Of a stretch of 64,000 nucleotides of DNA, positions 1 to 10,293 are shown piece after piece. The DNA is taken from assembly GCA_907164885.2 (NCBI GenBank), contig OU015501.1, forward strand, positions 63,675,693-63,739,692, in the 5' to 3' direction. Below the pieces are notes generated by a model. That model was not told the DNA's origin. It ran no database searches and saw only the letters and a program-made list of their open reading frames with translations. This DNA comes from Dolomedes plantarius (Eukaryota; Arthropoda; Arachnida; Araneae; Dolomedidae). Each line of letters starts with the position of its first letter. The stretch's first letter is position 1. A program made the translations under genes and the position numbers.

Positions 1-298
1 ACTACCGGAGTAGTAAGTAAAGAAGATACATACCATAGGTAAAATGATATGCTAGAGGGGGGGGGGGGGTGTTCCCCGATTGGCTATACCTAAACCGAAA
101 ATTCCAGAGTTTACCTCCTTAACTATCTAATCAAACAAGCGAATAAAAATCTGGCTACAAGTTAACTACTGCACCTTAGGTTGGCTATTTTGCATCTGTG
201 TGGTGATTTTACTACGTTCGCCCTTTTATGTTGCTTGAATTTGTTGTTTGAGCCATCTTATCTTATAACCGTAACCTATTTCTTTAAATCTTCCCTAT

Positions 299-303
299 AT
301 CGC
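299..303. other. Left target-site duplication of the BEL/Pao insertion (ATCGC)
   Basis: Five bases ATCGC immediately precede the first LTR (starts TGTAACGG at 304). The same five bases follow the third LTR at 7640-7644. BEL/Pao elements usually duplicate 4-6 bp, so this pair marks the outer limits of a single insertion event. Confidence 0.85.
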
Positions 304-548
304 TGTAACGGAACCAACCCTAAATAAATAAGCAATATCGTATATATCGCAAGAGGGCGTTCCCAGACCTTCGTATGGCCAGCAAAAAAGTTTTCGAAAA
401 ACACCAGAACCACTGATGATTGTCTAGCTGGAATGAGTGCGAAAAAGGGAATATGTCCCCATGCTTTTCAGCACTGCAACTGCAGATTCTGTGCGCGGTT
501 CCAGAACCATAGGTAAGAGATAATGAATTTGTATTAGTCAAGTATTTT
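304..548 (+). repeat. BEL/Pao LTR 1, 3'-truncated
   Basis: This segment matches the LTRs at 2033-2335 and 7342-7639 from their first base (TGTAACGGAACC) for about 245 bp. It then jumps directly into pol sequence equivalent to position 5855. The LTR reads ...GTATTTGG and pol reads ...GTTTGGAAATACC, and the join lies in the shared TTTGG. The missing LTR end, PBS, gag, protease and RT point to one deletion of about 3.5 kb. A minus-strand ORF of 73 codons here recurs in all three LTRs and is an LTR shadow. Confidence 0.9.
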
Positions 549-1622
549 GGAAATACCGCAATATTATTTTTTCGAGATAAGGAATAAAGAAGTAGAAAAA
601 ATCGAGCACCACGTTTTATCTGACACTAGTTCGAAGGCCTTTGGTGCGGTTGCTTATTTAAGAGTAATTATGTGCGATGGATCTGTGACTACAGCCTTTG
701 TTGCCGCAAAAAATAGAGTTGCACCCTTAAAGCAACAAACTATTCCCCGTTTGGAATTACTAGGTGCTATCAGTACGAAAGAGCTTCTAGATGCAGAGGA
801 TCTTTGGTTAAAAAATACACAAGCGGAATTTTATGGAGCTGAAATAAGAGCTTTGCAGAAAAACAAATTCATTTCACCTGTGTCTTCTTTCTATAAGCCT
901 GTCGCACATTCTTGATGAAAAGGAATTTTGCGAATAAGGGGTAGAATTGAAGAAAGTGCCTTGTCATTTTGGAGAAAAACAGCCAATCATTCTCCCAAGA
1001 CAATCCAGGTTTGTCGAATTGCTTATAAAACGGGAGCAAGAAAGTGTGTTACATGGCGAAACTGACGCAACATTGACCAAGATTCGGAGAAAATATTGGA
1101 TAGCTGTCGTCTAGGGTCGTCAAACTGTGAAAAGAATAATCGGACAGTGTCTAATTTGCCAAAGGTATACTGCAAGACCTACTGAGCAGCTCACGTCACA
1201 ACTACCCGTTGACAGAATAGCTGAAACTCCCCCATTCACAGTTTGCGGGCTAGATTTCACCGGCCCCGTGTACGTAAGAAATGAGGATCAGGCACAGAAA
1301 GCACTTTTTACTTGTGCTGTTACCAGAGCGATACACTTGGAGTTGGTCTCGGGTATCAACACTTCAAAGTTTTTACTTGACTTTCGCAGACTCCTATCAA
1401 GAAGAGGACATTGTAAAGTTATTTACTCAGACAATGCAAAATCCTTTAATTTTGCGGATAAAGCACTGCGAAGATTTGTAGACAATGTAAAGGACTCTAA
1501 AATCAAAGACTTCATTTGAACGGAAGGTATCACCTGGAAGTTTATTGTAGAACATGCCCCATGGTGGGGAGGATGCAAACAAATCCAAATTGCTTTGGAA
1601 TATAGGAATCATAGAAAGTGTT
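549..1622 (+). pseudogene. Truncated BEL/Pao pol fragment (RNase H start and integrase)
   Basis: This internal fragment is nearly identical to 5858-6930 of the downstream unit. It begins in the RNase H segment (HVLSDTSSKAFGAVAYLR, with the first catalytic Asp). It continues into the integrase zinc-binding region (GQCLICQRY) and core (GLDFTGPVY, YSDNAKSF), and ends near APWWGG. It lacks gag, protease and RT. It carries a shift near 895 and a TAG at about 1112 where the second unit has AAG. It also shares the TGA at 1517-1519 with the other unit, so that lesion predates the duplication. It cannot make a functional protein. Confidence 0.88.
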
Positions 1623-2032
1623 TTTTATGGACGTGACGGGTTTGTACGATCTTGCTTCGTACGCACTGCAAAAGGTCAACTTAGGTGACCAATACAGTTA
1701 CTATATCCTTTAGAGACTTAAAAGCTTTTAGTGACTTTATATGGACAAAATTGCATATAATTTTTTCACATAATTTCTTTCAGTATTTTACACTAGATGA
1801 TGATTGTTTAAAGTGTTTGAATTTTTTCTTAATTGTTTATTTCAGTGTTTTATGTGTTAAATTTTGATTTTTCTTATGAGTAATTAATTATGTTCTCAAT
1901 TTGTGTATATTTTAGTTTGAATGATTATTGAGTTATTGTTTTAAGCGTTATTGGTTGTGCGGAATGCTGAAAGACGTTGCTGTCTATCAATTTAGGTTTG
2001 GGAATTGAACTCTATGAGTTCAAGGTGGGGAG
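1623..2032 (+). other. BEL/Pao 3' untranslated tail and polypurine tract
   Basis: AT-rich sequence nearly identical to 6932-7341. It ends in the purine-rich tract AAGGTGGGGAG (2022-2032) directly before LTR 2, as expected for plus-strand priming. The 60-codon ORF at 1685 is repeated at 6994 and has no recognisable domain. Confidence 0.75.
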
Positions 2033-2335
2033 TGTAATGGAACCTACCCTAAATAAATAAGCAGTATCTTATTGATCTCAAGAGGGCATTCCCAGCACTT
2101 CGTACGACCAGCAAAATAAGTTTTTGAAAAGCACCAGAACCACTGATGATTGTCTAGCTGGAATGAGTGCGAAAAGGGGAATATGTCCCCATGCTTTTCA
2201 GCACTGCAACTGCAGATTGTGTGCGCGGTTCCAGAAGCATAGGTAAGAGATAAGGAATTTGTATTAGTCAAGTATTTGGTTTCTAGTTTTTTATCGGTAA
2301 CACTATAGCGATCATGAATGCTGATTTTAGCGTTA
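2033..2335 (+). repeat. BEL/Pao LTR 2 (shared central LTR)
   Basis: A 303-bp LTR starting TGTAATGG and ending GCGTTA, homologous to 7342-7639. It serves as the 3' LTR of the truncated unit and the 5' LTR of the longer unit. It has no TSD of its own, as expected for a tandem sharing one LTR. Confidence 0.92.
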
Positions 2336-2353
2336 TGGTGCATCGGCCGTGAA
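2336..2353 (+). other. Primer binding site, tRNA-Gly type
   Basis: TGGTGCATCGGCCGTGAA begins immediately after LTR 2. It matches the complement of the 3' end of an arthropod tRNA-Gly (CCA plus acceptor and T-arm) at all but one position, where the tRNA would predict GGGAA. The position and match define the first base after the LTR. Confidence 0.8.
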
Positions 2354-2646
2354 AGGCTGATGTTAATATTTGAATTTAGTTTGATTCGAGATTGGATTTA
2401 ATAGTGTATAGGATTTATTATTGTTTTTGACTTCATTAGAAATGTATGTTGTGATAAGTTAACATACTTTATTTTTGTTTAATATTAATTCCAACTGTAT
2501 TTTTGAAGAGAATTAAGGTTATATATTCTTATGAGGTTGATTACTTATATTTTTATTTTTATATTCTGTATGTAATTCGTATGACTGCTTGATTTTAGAA
2601 TTGCATTGATCTCTTCTTTAACTGTTATTTGAAAGGAGAATTGAAA

Positions 2647-3745
2647 ATGTCGGTACATAACTCTAGTTCTAGTGCAGAGTTTGATTTAGACACGCTTAAG
2701 AAAAAGCGTAGTGTAATTAGGCAGGTGACAACAAAACTAATTACTAGGATAGAAAATATTTTCGTTACTCCAGTAAATCAAAATTTCACAGAAGAGAAAA
2801 ATGAGGATTTAGGAGAAGTAGATGATTAGTTAAGACAGAAATCTGAAATATTGAAAAAATTAGATTTAGAAATTGAACCCTTAATTGATGCGGGTGATCT
2901 CAAGTTTTACAAAGTCAGGAATATTTTGAGAAAATTGTAAAATACCAAGGTAAAATCAATAGACATTTTAGTCATTTAGTAAATTTCGCAAATGGAAATA
3001 CTGTACAGAATACAGTTCCGAATCAAATTGAAAGTACCTCACATGGTAGTGAAAATGTTTACCCAACTAATGAATCTAATATTGTAAAATTGCCAAGTTG
3101 GTAATTTCTAAGTTTTTTGGTGATTCTAGTGGGTGGTTACATTTTTGCAATCAATACGAAAATGCGATTCACAACAATGATAGCCTGAACAAAATTGACA
3201 AATTTAACTACTTGAATATGTATTTGGGAGGGAATACGCTAAGTGCAGTTTCTGGTTTCGCTTTGATTGCTGAAAAATATGATTCGTCAATAAAATTGTT
3301 AAAAGAGCGTTTTGGACGAATTGATTTAGTAATTTCTTCTCACATGAGAAAATTATTATCTGTTGAGCCAGTAAAAAATTCGTCTAATGTGAGGGCTCTG
3401 AGAAAATTCTATGATAATTGTGAGATACAAATACGCAGTTTGCAGTCATTAAACGTTGCGGCTGGTTCATACGGAAATTTATTATGCCCCGTAATACTTC
3501 AAAAATTGCCCGATGAATTAAGTTTGGAGTATAACCGAAAGCGAAGTACTGATTACGAATTTAATATTTTAGAACTTGTAAATTTTATTCGTAAAGAAGT
3601 CGAGTGTCGGGAAGCGTCTTTTATGCTTAGACAAGATTCCACTAGTATAGATTTTGAGTCGAAAATTCAGTATAGAAATAAAAGTGAGAATAATTATAAA
3701 AGCTTTCCTCGTAGAATGCTAATAACGCAGATGCTGCGTTATTAG
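2647..3745 (+). pseudogene. BEL/Pao gag (DUF1759-type), broken
   Basis: Gag polyprotein relic. The likely start is the ATG at 2647 (MSVHNSSSS). An N-terminal helical stretch reads to a stop at 2829, and another reading continues to about 2940. The main Gag domain resumes in a different frame at about 3090-3745. It shows the hallmarks of BEL/Pao Gag: GDSSGWLHFCNQYENAIHNN, then DKFNYLNMYLGG, then LLKERFG, and the PDELSLEY region. At least one single-base shift near 3090 and a stop at 3743-3745 separate it from the zinc knuckles that follow. Family knowledge says Gag forms the particle and binds RNA. This copy could not do so without repair. Confidence 0.85.
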
Positions 3746-3754
3746 CTAATTCTA

Positions 3755-3905
3755 ATATGTATTGCATATTTTGCAACAACAAAACCCATGAAACGGCAAA
3801 CTGTCATTTAACTGCTGATAAGAAAAAGGCGTCAATTAAAAATCAACATCGCTGTTTCAAATGCTTGAAAAAGGACCATCTATCTAGATTCTGTTTTCAT
3901 AAAAT
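3755..3905 (+). pseudogene. BEL/Pao nucleocapsid zinc knuckles
   Basis: In one frame this segment encodes two CCHC knuckles. The first is CIFCNNKTHETANC (C-x2-C-x4-H-x4-C). After a lysine-rich spacer comes CFKCLKKDHLSRFC with the same spacing. These bind RNA in retroelement nucleocapsids. They follow the Gag core directly, as in BEL/Pao, and a frame break separates them from the protease. Confidence 0.85.
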
Positions 3906-3968
3906 CTTCTGCAGATCGTCCGCATAATACTTTTTGTGACAAAGAATTTAATTCTATAATGCCGAAAG

Positions 3969-4434
3969 ATGAAACTAAAGTACTTTCACAAGCCACACAG
4001 TAGGATAAAAACCCGACATCGGTTTCGGTTTCGGAAACGCACGTGGCCAACGGTCCTACATTACTTCAAACTTGTTGTGCAATTCTTAAAACGAAACAAA
4101 GAAAAACGCATGAGATTGTTGTATGATTCAGGCAGTCATAGGACAATTGTGAAAAGAAGTGTATGTCATGACTTGAACCTCCAGGCCATTAAATCAGAGC
4201 AGTTGCAGATTTATGGGTTTGGCAGTGAGAATCCAAAACACTTGAGCTCTCAAACATTTCGGCTCTCCCTGCAAAGCATAAATAACCCAACGCAGCAGAT
4301 CGAGCTGGAAGCACTCGCAGTCAATAACATTACGCGCCAATTATCGCCTCGCCGCCTTTGAAGGTGAAAAATATGGCTTGGCAGAGGGGAGTCGAACTTG
4401 CTGACACTGGGGAAACAACGATATAGACATACTT
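3969..4434 (+). pseudogene. BEL/Pao aspartic protease
   Basis: The ORF at 3969-4361 holds RLLYDSGSHRTIV, with the retropepsin active-site D-S-G followed by the usual hydrophobic strand. It also has the later YGFGSENPKHLSS region typical of Pao-type peptidases. The continuation (GADYLSEVL, the family's conserved late segment) lies in another frame starting at 4435, so a shift lies between about 4345 and 4435. The first ~40 codons (basic, KLKYFHKPHSRIKTRHRFRF) look like a shadow rather than true protease. Confidence 0.8.
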
Positions 4435-5547
4435 GTGGGAGCTGATTATTTATCTGAAGTGTTAAAGAGCACATCCCTTTCGCTGGGTGAAAACCTCGTA
4501 GCAACTGATAATTTATTTGGGTTTGTGGTGCAGGGTCGTGAGACTAGTGAACACAACAATTCTGTTTCAGGATATATAAATGTGAATTCTGCTGCTAGTT
4601 CTGATTTTGAAATAAATGATTTTAGACTGTTTTTTGAACTAGAAGGTATGGGTATTGATGTGAAAAAAGAAAATATTTCAGATTCTGATAACGAATTGCT
4701 TGAAAAATTTAGATCTAATCTCGAATATAAAAATGGTCCTTATGGTGTTAGGTTGATGTGGAAACCAAATTCTAAGGAATTGTTAAAAAACAACTTCGAG
4801 GTAGCGTCAGAGAGATTCGGCAAGTTACGTAATCGCTTTAAAAATGATCCCTCGTTCTTTGATATATACAAGGAAGTAATTGAAGAGTATGAACATGAAG
4901 GGATAGTTGAAAAGGCCCCAGAAAATTATAATAAAGTAGAGTTTTATTTACCCCATAGGTCTGCAATTCGTGAAGACAAAGTTACGAGTAAAATACGTAT
5001 TGTTTTCGATGGAAGTTCTAATGCTAGAAATGAGCTGTCAATAAATGATTGCCTCCACATTGGACCAAATTTGTATCCAGATATTTTTGATCTAATAATT
5101 AGGTTTAGGAAAAACGCTATTGCCTTTACCGCAGACATAAAACTAGCGTTCCTTCAGGTAGGCATACATGAAGAAGATAGACACGTGACGAAATTTATTT
5201 GGACGAATAATCCTAATGATGATTCCAACACTATTGTTTATAGGTTCTGTCGGGTTTTGTTTTGAATCAACTGTAGCCTATTTTTGCTAGCGGCTACCAT
5301 AAAAGAACCTATTAAAATATATGATGTTAAGTTTCCCTTAACATTCGAGTTTCTAAATGAAAATGTTTATATTGATGATGTAATTGGTGGTCATTCAGAT
5401 ATTGAAAAGACGTATCAAACTAGTTCAGAGTGTACTAAAATCTTTAAAGAGGCTGGGATGGATTTAGGGAAATGGTTGACAATTAGTGATAAATTGCGGG
5501 AGATGTGGAAAAAATTCGGATATTCACATACAGGATGGTTGGGATGA
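4435..5547 (+). pseudogene. BEL/Pao reverse transcriptase, frameshifted
   Basis: Two ORFs (4435-5265 and 5284-5547) together span the RT. The first carries the connection domain and fingers: FYLPHRSAIRED, KIRIVFDGSSNA, and the first catalytic Asp in FTADIKLAFLQV. It stops after RFCRVLF. The second begins LAATI and holds the YIDDVIGG box with the paired aspartates. A short deletion or shift at 5254-5290 removes the segment that normally reads through to LAATI. All three catalytic aspartates are present, but in separate frames. Confidence 0.9.
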
Positions 5548-6190
5548 ACCTTTAGGCCAGTTTGTGTTTCTCTTTAAAGACTTAGGTGCACGTTGGAAAC
5601 TAACAAAAGATATACTTTATTTTGACGTGAAAAATATAACAAATTATTTCTCAGGAAAATTGTACTAAACGTTTTATATTAGCAATTATAGGCCGCGTAT
5701 TCGATCCTGTGGGATTCGTAGGTCCCTTTACTGTAAAGTTGAAACTCCTGATTCAAACTATATGGAAATTAGGCTTGGGAGGGGATGGAGAACTCCCGCC
5801 AGAGATAATTTTAGATTGGAGGCTATTATACAAAGATTTTTTAGAATTAGGAAGTTTGGAAATACCGCAATATTATTTTTTCGAGATAAGGAATAAAGAA
5901 GTAGAAAAAATCGAGCTCCACGTTTTCTCTGACACTAGTTCGAAGGCCTTTGGTGCGGTTGCTTATTTAAGAGTAATTACGTGCGATGGATCTGTGACTA
6001 CAGCCTTTGTTGCCGCAAAAAATAGAGTTGCACCCTTAAAGCAACAAACTCTTCCCCGTTTGGAATTACTAGGTGCTATCAGTACGAAAGAGCTTCTAGA
6101 TGCAGAGGATCTTTGGTTAAAAAATACACAAGCGGAATTTTATGGAGCTGAAATAAGAGCTTTGCAGAAAAACAAATTCATTTCACCTGT
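5548..6190 (+). pseudogene. BEL/Pao RNase H, C-terminally deleted
   Basis: After the RT thumb (a short ORF ending near 5668) the frame at 5709-6190 reads WKLGLGGDGELPPE, then the RNase H start HVFSDTSSKAFGAVAYLR and the PRLELLGA helix. The protein then passes straight to the helix before the integrase (LLDAEDLWLKNTQAEFYG). In complete family members roughly 150-200 residues lie between, with the remaining RNase H catalytic residues. The same junction is in the truncated upstream unit, so the loss was already present in the parent. RNase H would be inactive. Confidence 0.8.
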
Positions 6191-6930
6191 GTCTTCTTTC
6201 TATAGCCTGTCCCACATTCTTGATGAAAAAGGAATTTTGCGAATAAGGGGTAGAATTGAAGAAAGTGCCTTCTCATTTTGGAGAAAAACAGCCAATCATT
6301 CTCCCAAGACAATCCAAGTTTGTCGAATTGCTTATAAAAAGGGAGCAAGAAAGTGTGTTAGATGGCGAAACTGACGCAACATTGACCAAGATTCGGAGAA
6401 AATATTGGATAGCTGTCGTCAAGGGTCGTCAAACTGTGAAAAGAATAATCGGACAGTGTCTAATTTGCCAAAGGTATACTGCAAGACCTACTGAGCAGCT
6501 CACGTCACAACTACCCGTTGACAGAATAGCTGAAACTCCCCCATTCACAGTTTGCGGGCTAGATTTCACCGGCCCCGTGTACGTAAGAAATGAGTATCAG
6601 GCACAGAAAGCACTTTTTACTTGTGCTGTTACCAGAGCGATACACTTGGAGTTGGTCTCGGGTATCAACACTTCAAAGTTTTTACTTGACTTTCGCAGAC
6701 TCCTATCAAGAAGAGGACATTGTAAAGTTATTTACTCAGACAATGCAAAATCCTTTAAGTTTGCGGATAAAGCACTGCGAAGATTTGTAGACAATGTAAA
6801 GGACTCTAAAATCAAAGACTTCATTTGAACGGAAGGTATCACCTGGAAGTTTATTGTAGAACGTGCCCCGTGGTGAGGAAGATGCAAACAAATCCAAATT
6901 GCTTTGGGATATAGGAATCATAGAAAGTGT
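6191..6930 (+). pseudogene. BEL/Pao integrase, broken
   Basis: Integrase relic. The N-terminal region reads SHILDEKGILRIRGR in one frame, then shifts (near 6256) to the frame carrying TKIRRKYWIAVVKGRQTV and the zinc-binding C-L-I-C pair. The core contains the first Asp (GLDFTGPVY) and second Asp (YSDNAKSF). A TGA at 6826-6828 interrupts the core before TEGITWKFIVERAPW, and the conserved Glu region and C-terminus are absent or unreadable after 6900. The upstream unit has the same TGA. Confidence 0.85.
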
Positions 6931-7341
6931 TTTTTATGGACGTGACGGGTTTGTACGATCTTGCTTCGTACGCACTGCAAAAGGTCAACTTAGGTGACCA
7001 ATACAGTTACTATATCCTTTAGAGACTTAAAAGCTTTTAGTGACTTTATATGGACAAAATTGCATATAATTTTTTTACATAATTTCTTTCAGTATTTTAC
7101 ACTAGATGATGATTGTTTAAAGTGTTTGAATTTTTTCTCAATTGTTTATTTCAGTGTTTTATGTGTTAAATTTTGATTTTTCTTATGAGTAATTAATTAT
7201 GTTCTCAATTTGTGTATATTTTAGTTTTAATGATTATTGAGTTATTGTTTTAAGCGTTAATGGTTGTGCGGAATGCTGAAAGACGTTGCTGTCTATCAAT
7301 TTAGGTTTGGGAACTGAACTCTATGAGTTCAAGGTGAGGAG
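6931..7341 (+). other. BEL/Pao 3' tail and polypurine tract
   Basis: Noncoding tail matching 1623-2032. It ends with AAGGTGAGGAG (7331-7341) just before LTR 3, the likely polypurine tract. Confidence 0.72.
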
Positions 7342-7639
7342 TGTAACGGAACCAACCCTAAATAAATAAGCAGTATCGTATAGATCGCAAGCGGGCATTC
7401 CCAGCACTTCGTACGACCAGCAAAAAAAAAGTTTTTGAAAAGCACCAGAACCACTGATGATTGTCTAGCTGGAATGAGTGCGAAAAGGGGAATATGTCCC
7501 CATGCTTTTCACCACTGCAACTGCAGACTGTGTGCATAGTTCCAGAAGCATAGGTAAGAGATAATAAATTTGTATAAGTCAAGTATTTGGTTTTTTATCG
7601 GTAGCACCATAGCGATCATGAATGCTGATTTTATCGTTA
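7342..7639 (+). repeat. BEL/Pao LTR 3
   Basis: A 298-bp LTR starting TGTAACGG and ending TCGTTA, followed by the right TSD ATCGC (7640-7644). It differs from LTR 2 by scattered substitutions and small indels, including an expanded A-run near 7424. Confidence 0.92.
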
Positions 7640-10091
7640 ATCGCAACCGGATGAAAATAGAGGCAGATATCGCGTAGTAGATTTCCAAGAGAATATGCGA
7701 TTGGAAATTGAATTAAAGCAAAATAGATTAGAGACAAAAATTATAATGCTTTATATTGGAAACACACAGAAAGCTTTAGATACTCGTAATCAAGCGGACA
7801 ATTTTTATTCTGATCATTCTGTAACTTAGAGTGCGACAAGTTTAACCATTTTAATAATTTTTTTCAGCAGTTATCAATTCCGTTTTAAATAGAAAAAAAA
7901 TCACCATATTTCTATTTGCTAAGACACGAAATATATAAATTTCCTACTTCTTTCCGATTTTATGACAATTTTTCTCTAGGCTTTTAAAACTGAATTGTAA
8001 AATGTATTAGCTGTCATTAAGGCCTCAGTGAAAATACATTTGTATCGATCCGGTATTTCTTTGTGTTCTATTCGTGGTTGGTTTCTGACTTACCGACACG
8101 CAAAAATTTCTCTAGGTAAACATTTCTTTAGATTCGTAGTCAAAAATGGTCTAGTAACCACCAGATATCGACCTTTTTTAAAATTAAAAATAAACCATTT
8201 ATTGCTAAGTGGCGGGGAAGAAGTGACAGTTAATTTAGCATAAAATAGCTTTTATTTTTGGAAATGAGAATGATGTAAATAAATTATTTTCTATGAATTA
8301 TTCAATGGTGATGATGGTAGCACAACAAATAATAACTAAGAACTACTGTTATTCATTGTATATATATATATATATTTCTCAATTAATGGCTTATTGCCCC
8401 CCCATGCCGTTATTCCCAAATCTCAGTTTTGAGGAAACTTTGTTTTTAAAGTTTGTAAAGCTATAGTTTTTATGTAGTTCTTATGTTTCGGGCTACAGCC
8501 AGTTTACAGCATGTTGCCTGTTATTTGGACATTAATACTTAAATTAGTAATGTTTAAAAGATTTCCAAAAATGTCATTAACATAGAATAGGGCTCGACAA
8601 GGATATATAAAGTTGGTGCTGTAATACTATACAAAAAGCGATTGATAAATACGTACGTGTGTGTACGTATGCATATAACTGAAGAAGAAACTTAAGCTAG
8701 AAGTAAGGCTTGAGAGAAGATGGAAAGGTCTAATGGCGCTTTCCCATTTATTCACTTTATTCACTTCGATATATAGCTTTTATCTTCCTTTCTCAATTTA
8801 TTATTTTTTTAAAAAATTACCAAATATTTAGTTTCTTATTTTTGAAGAATATTATGGAACTGTGTATCAAGTTTTTGAGTTATTAATTTGGCTTAAATAT
8901 TATATTAGTTGTCTCTGTATGGATTTCAGTTTTGAGTTCACGCCCTTACACGTATTAAGATGATCAAAAGTTAATCGTGTCAGAGTTACACTGCCCTAGA
9001 TACTCTCTCATTGATTTAATTGACTTTATGCATCTTCAGGTTCATAAAAGTCTAAATGTAATTTTTTTTCTCTCAGTATTTCTGAGGAACAGAAAACTAA
9101 ATATGACATTTTTGGGTGCGTTTTTTTTCAGACAACTGTAGCTCATGAACTCGTATTATGGTATGAACCATATCAGACATTTGTTGAATCATTAAAGATT
9201 GTTTGTATCCAGGAAAAATGGTGGCACTGTCCTTAGACTTACATCTCCTGCGACAGCATCCTCTCTAGACTTTGACAGGGGTTTCAAAAATGGGGAAATG
9301 CCCCAGTGCAGGATGGTTCAGTGTAGGATGGCAAGAGTTAGAAAGACGAAAAGATCATTTATTCTCAAAAGTCACACTACATCAACTAAACATAGAAGGA
9401 ATTTGCTCCAAAGAGGTAGAAACGACAGTTTCTTGAAATGCCAGAGGCCTCATAAATAGAGCTATTTACTCTGCAGCCGGCAAAGTATATTCCTTTGATC
9501 GCAGCTGGTGCTTTTAACTAGGTAAACAGGATGCTAGAAAATTGAGGTTGTTTAATGTTGTCTATTGATTTGTACGGTATACCGCCTGTAAAATCTACAT
9601 ATTAATATATCCTTTCACCAACAGGGTTTGGATTATACTTGTCCATGTAAGTCTTTCCATACATTCGAAAGGAGGACTAACTGCTCCTACAAATCAATAT
9701 ACTATTTTAAAACAATATGAGTAGCTTTTAGTAGTGAATCAAAATATCTCTTAGTCCACAGTAATATGGCCAACAGGATGAGCTTCTAGAAACAGCTCAT
9801 ATGAGACTCTACCACTAACCAGCCAGTTATTCTTTATTAAAACGGATTTAGAATGCTTGGAATTACTCTCGAGCAGCAAGTTAAAGGATATTATCGAATT
9901 CACATGATGCTTTAAGACTAAAGACGGTCTAGTGTGAAAAATGAGACTACATATCCCAACAACTGCTATAAAATCTGATCATCAGCAAGATAGATGACTG
10001 ATCATAATAAATTGCTATGATGGGGCATTAAATCATGACCGGTCAACCCAGCCGACGACACGGTTCTGAAATGTTTCCATTCTACTAAAAG
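7640..10091. other. AT-rich region with no recognisable gene
   Basis: The right TSD is followed by unassigned AT-rich DNA with a short (TA)n at about 8358-8373. Small open frames occur (71 codons at 8028, 86 codons at 9199) but match no family I recognise and have no supporting signals. I see no TIRs, LTRs or RNA genes here. Confidence 0.6.
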
Positions 10092-10102
10092 TTAGTGAAT
10101 TA

Positions 10103-10281
10103 GGTTTGGTTTGGTTCGCTACGGTCAATTTTTGCTACACGAGGGTTAATTAGACCAGAACCTACTCTTAAAATCGATTCCGAAAAGGCTACAAACGTCC
10201 GTGCCAAGAGTGGGACTCTAACCCATAGATGATGGTAGTGACTGCCAGTGCCTTAGCCATTCGGCCATCGACTGGCCAAAT
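10103..10281 (-). repeat. tRNA-derived SINE, copy 1
   Basis: Read on the minus strand this begins GGCCAGTCGATGGCCGAATG with a pol III A-box-like segment, then a B-box-like GGTTAGAGTCCCA. A conserved body follows (TTTGTAGCC..TTCGGAATC, then CTCGTGTAGCAAAAA) and a tail of AACCAAACC units. The same order is found at 63081-63252 and in part at 32660-32795. Flanks TTAGTGAATTA (10092-10102) and TTAGTGGAATTA (10282-10293) look like a target-site duplication. Confidence 0.8.
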
Positions 10282-10293
10282 TTAGTGGAATTA

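Noticed and set aside
320..541. 73-codon minus-strand ORF, repeated at 2044 and 7358
   Set aside because: It lies inside the BEL/Pao LTRs and recurs only because the LTRs do. Its frame is not preserved at the ends.
3969..4090. Arg/Lys-rich start of the protease ORF as a nuclear signal
   Set aside because: It precedes the conserved protease segment and is most likely out-of-frame reading before a shift.
8028..8243. 71-codon ORF as a possible small gene
   Set aside because: No recognisable domain, signal or context. Frames this long are expected by chance in this much DNA.
9199..9459. 86-codon basic ORF
   Set aside because: No family match that I can name and no supporting signals. Kept only as a note in the region description.
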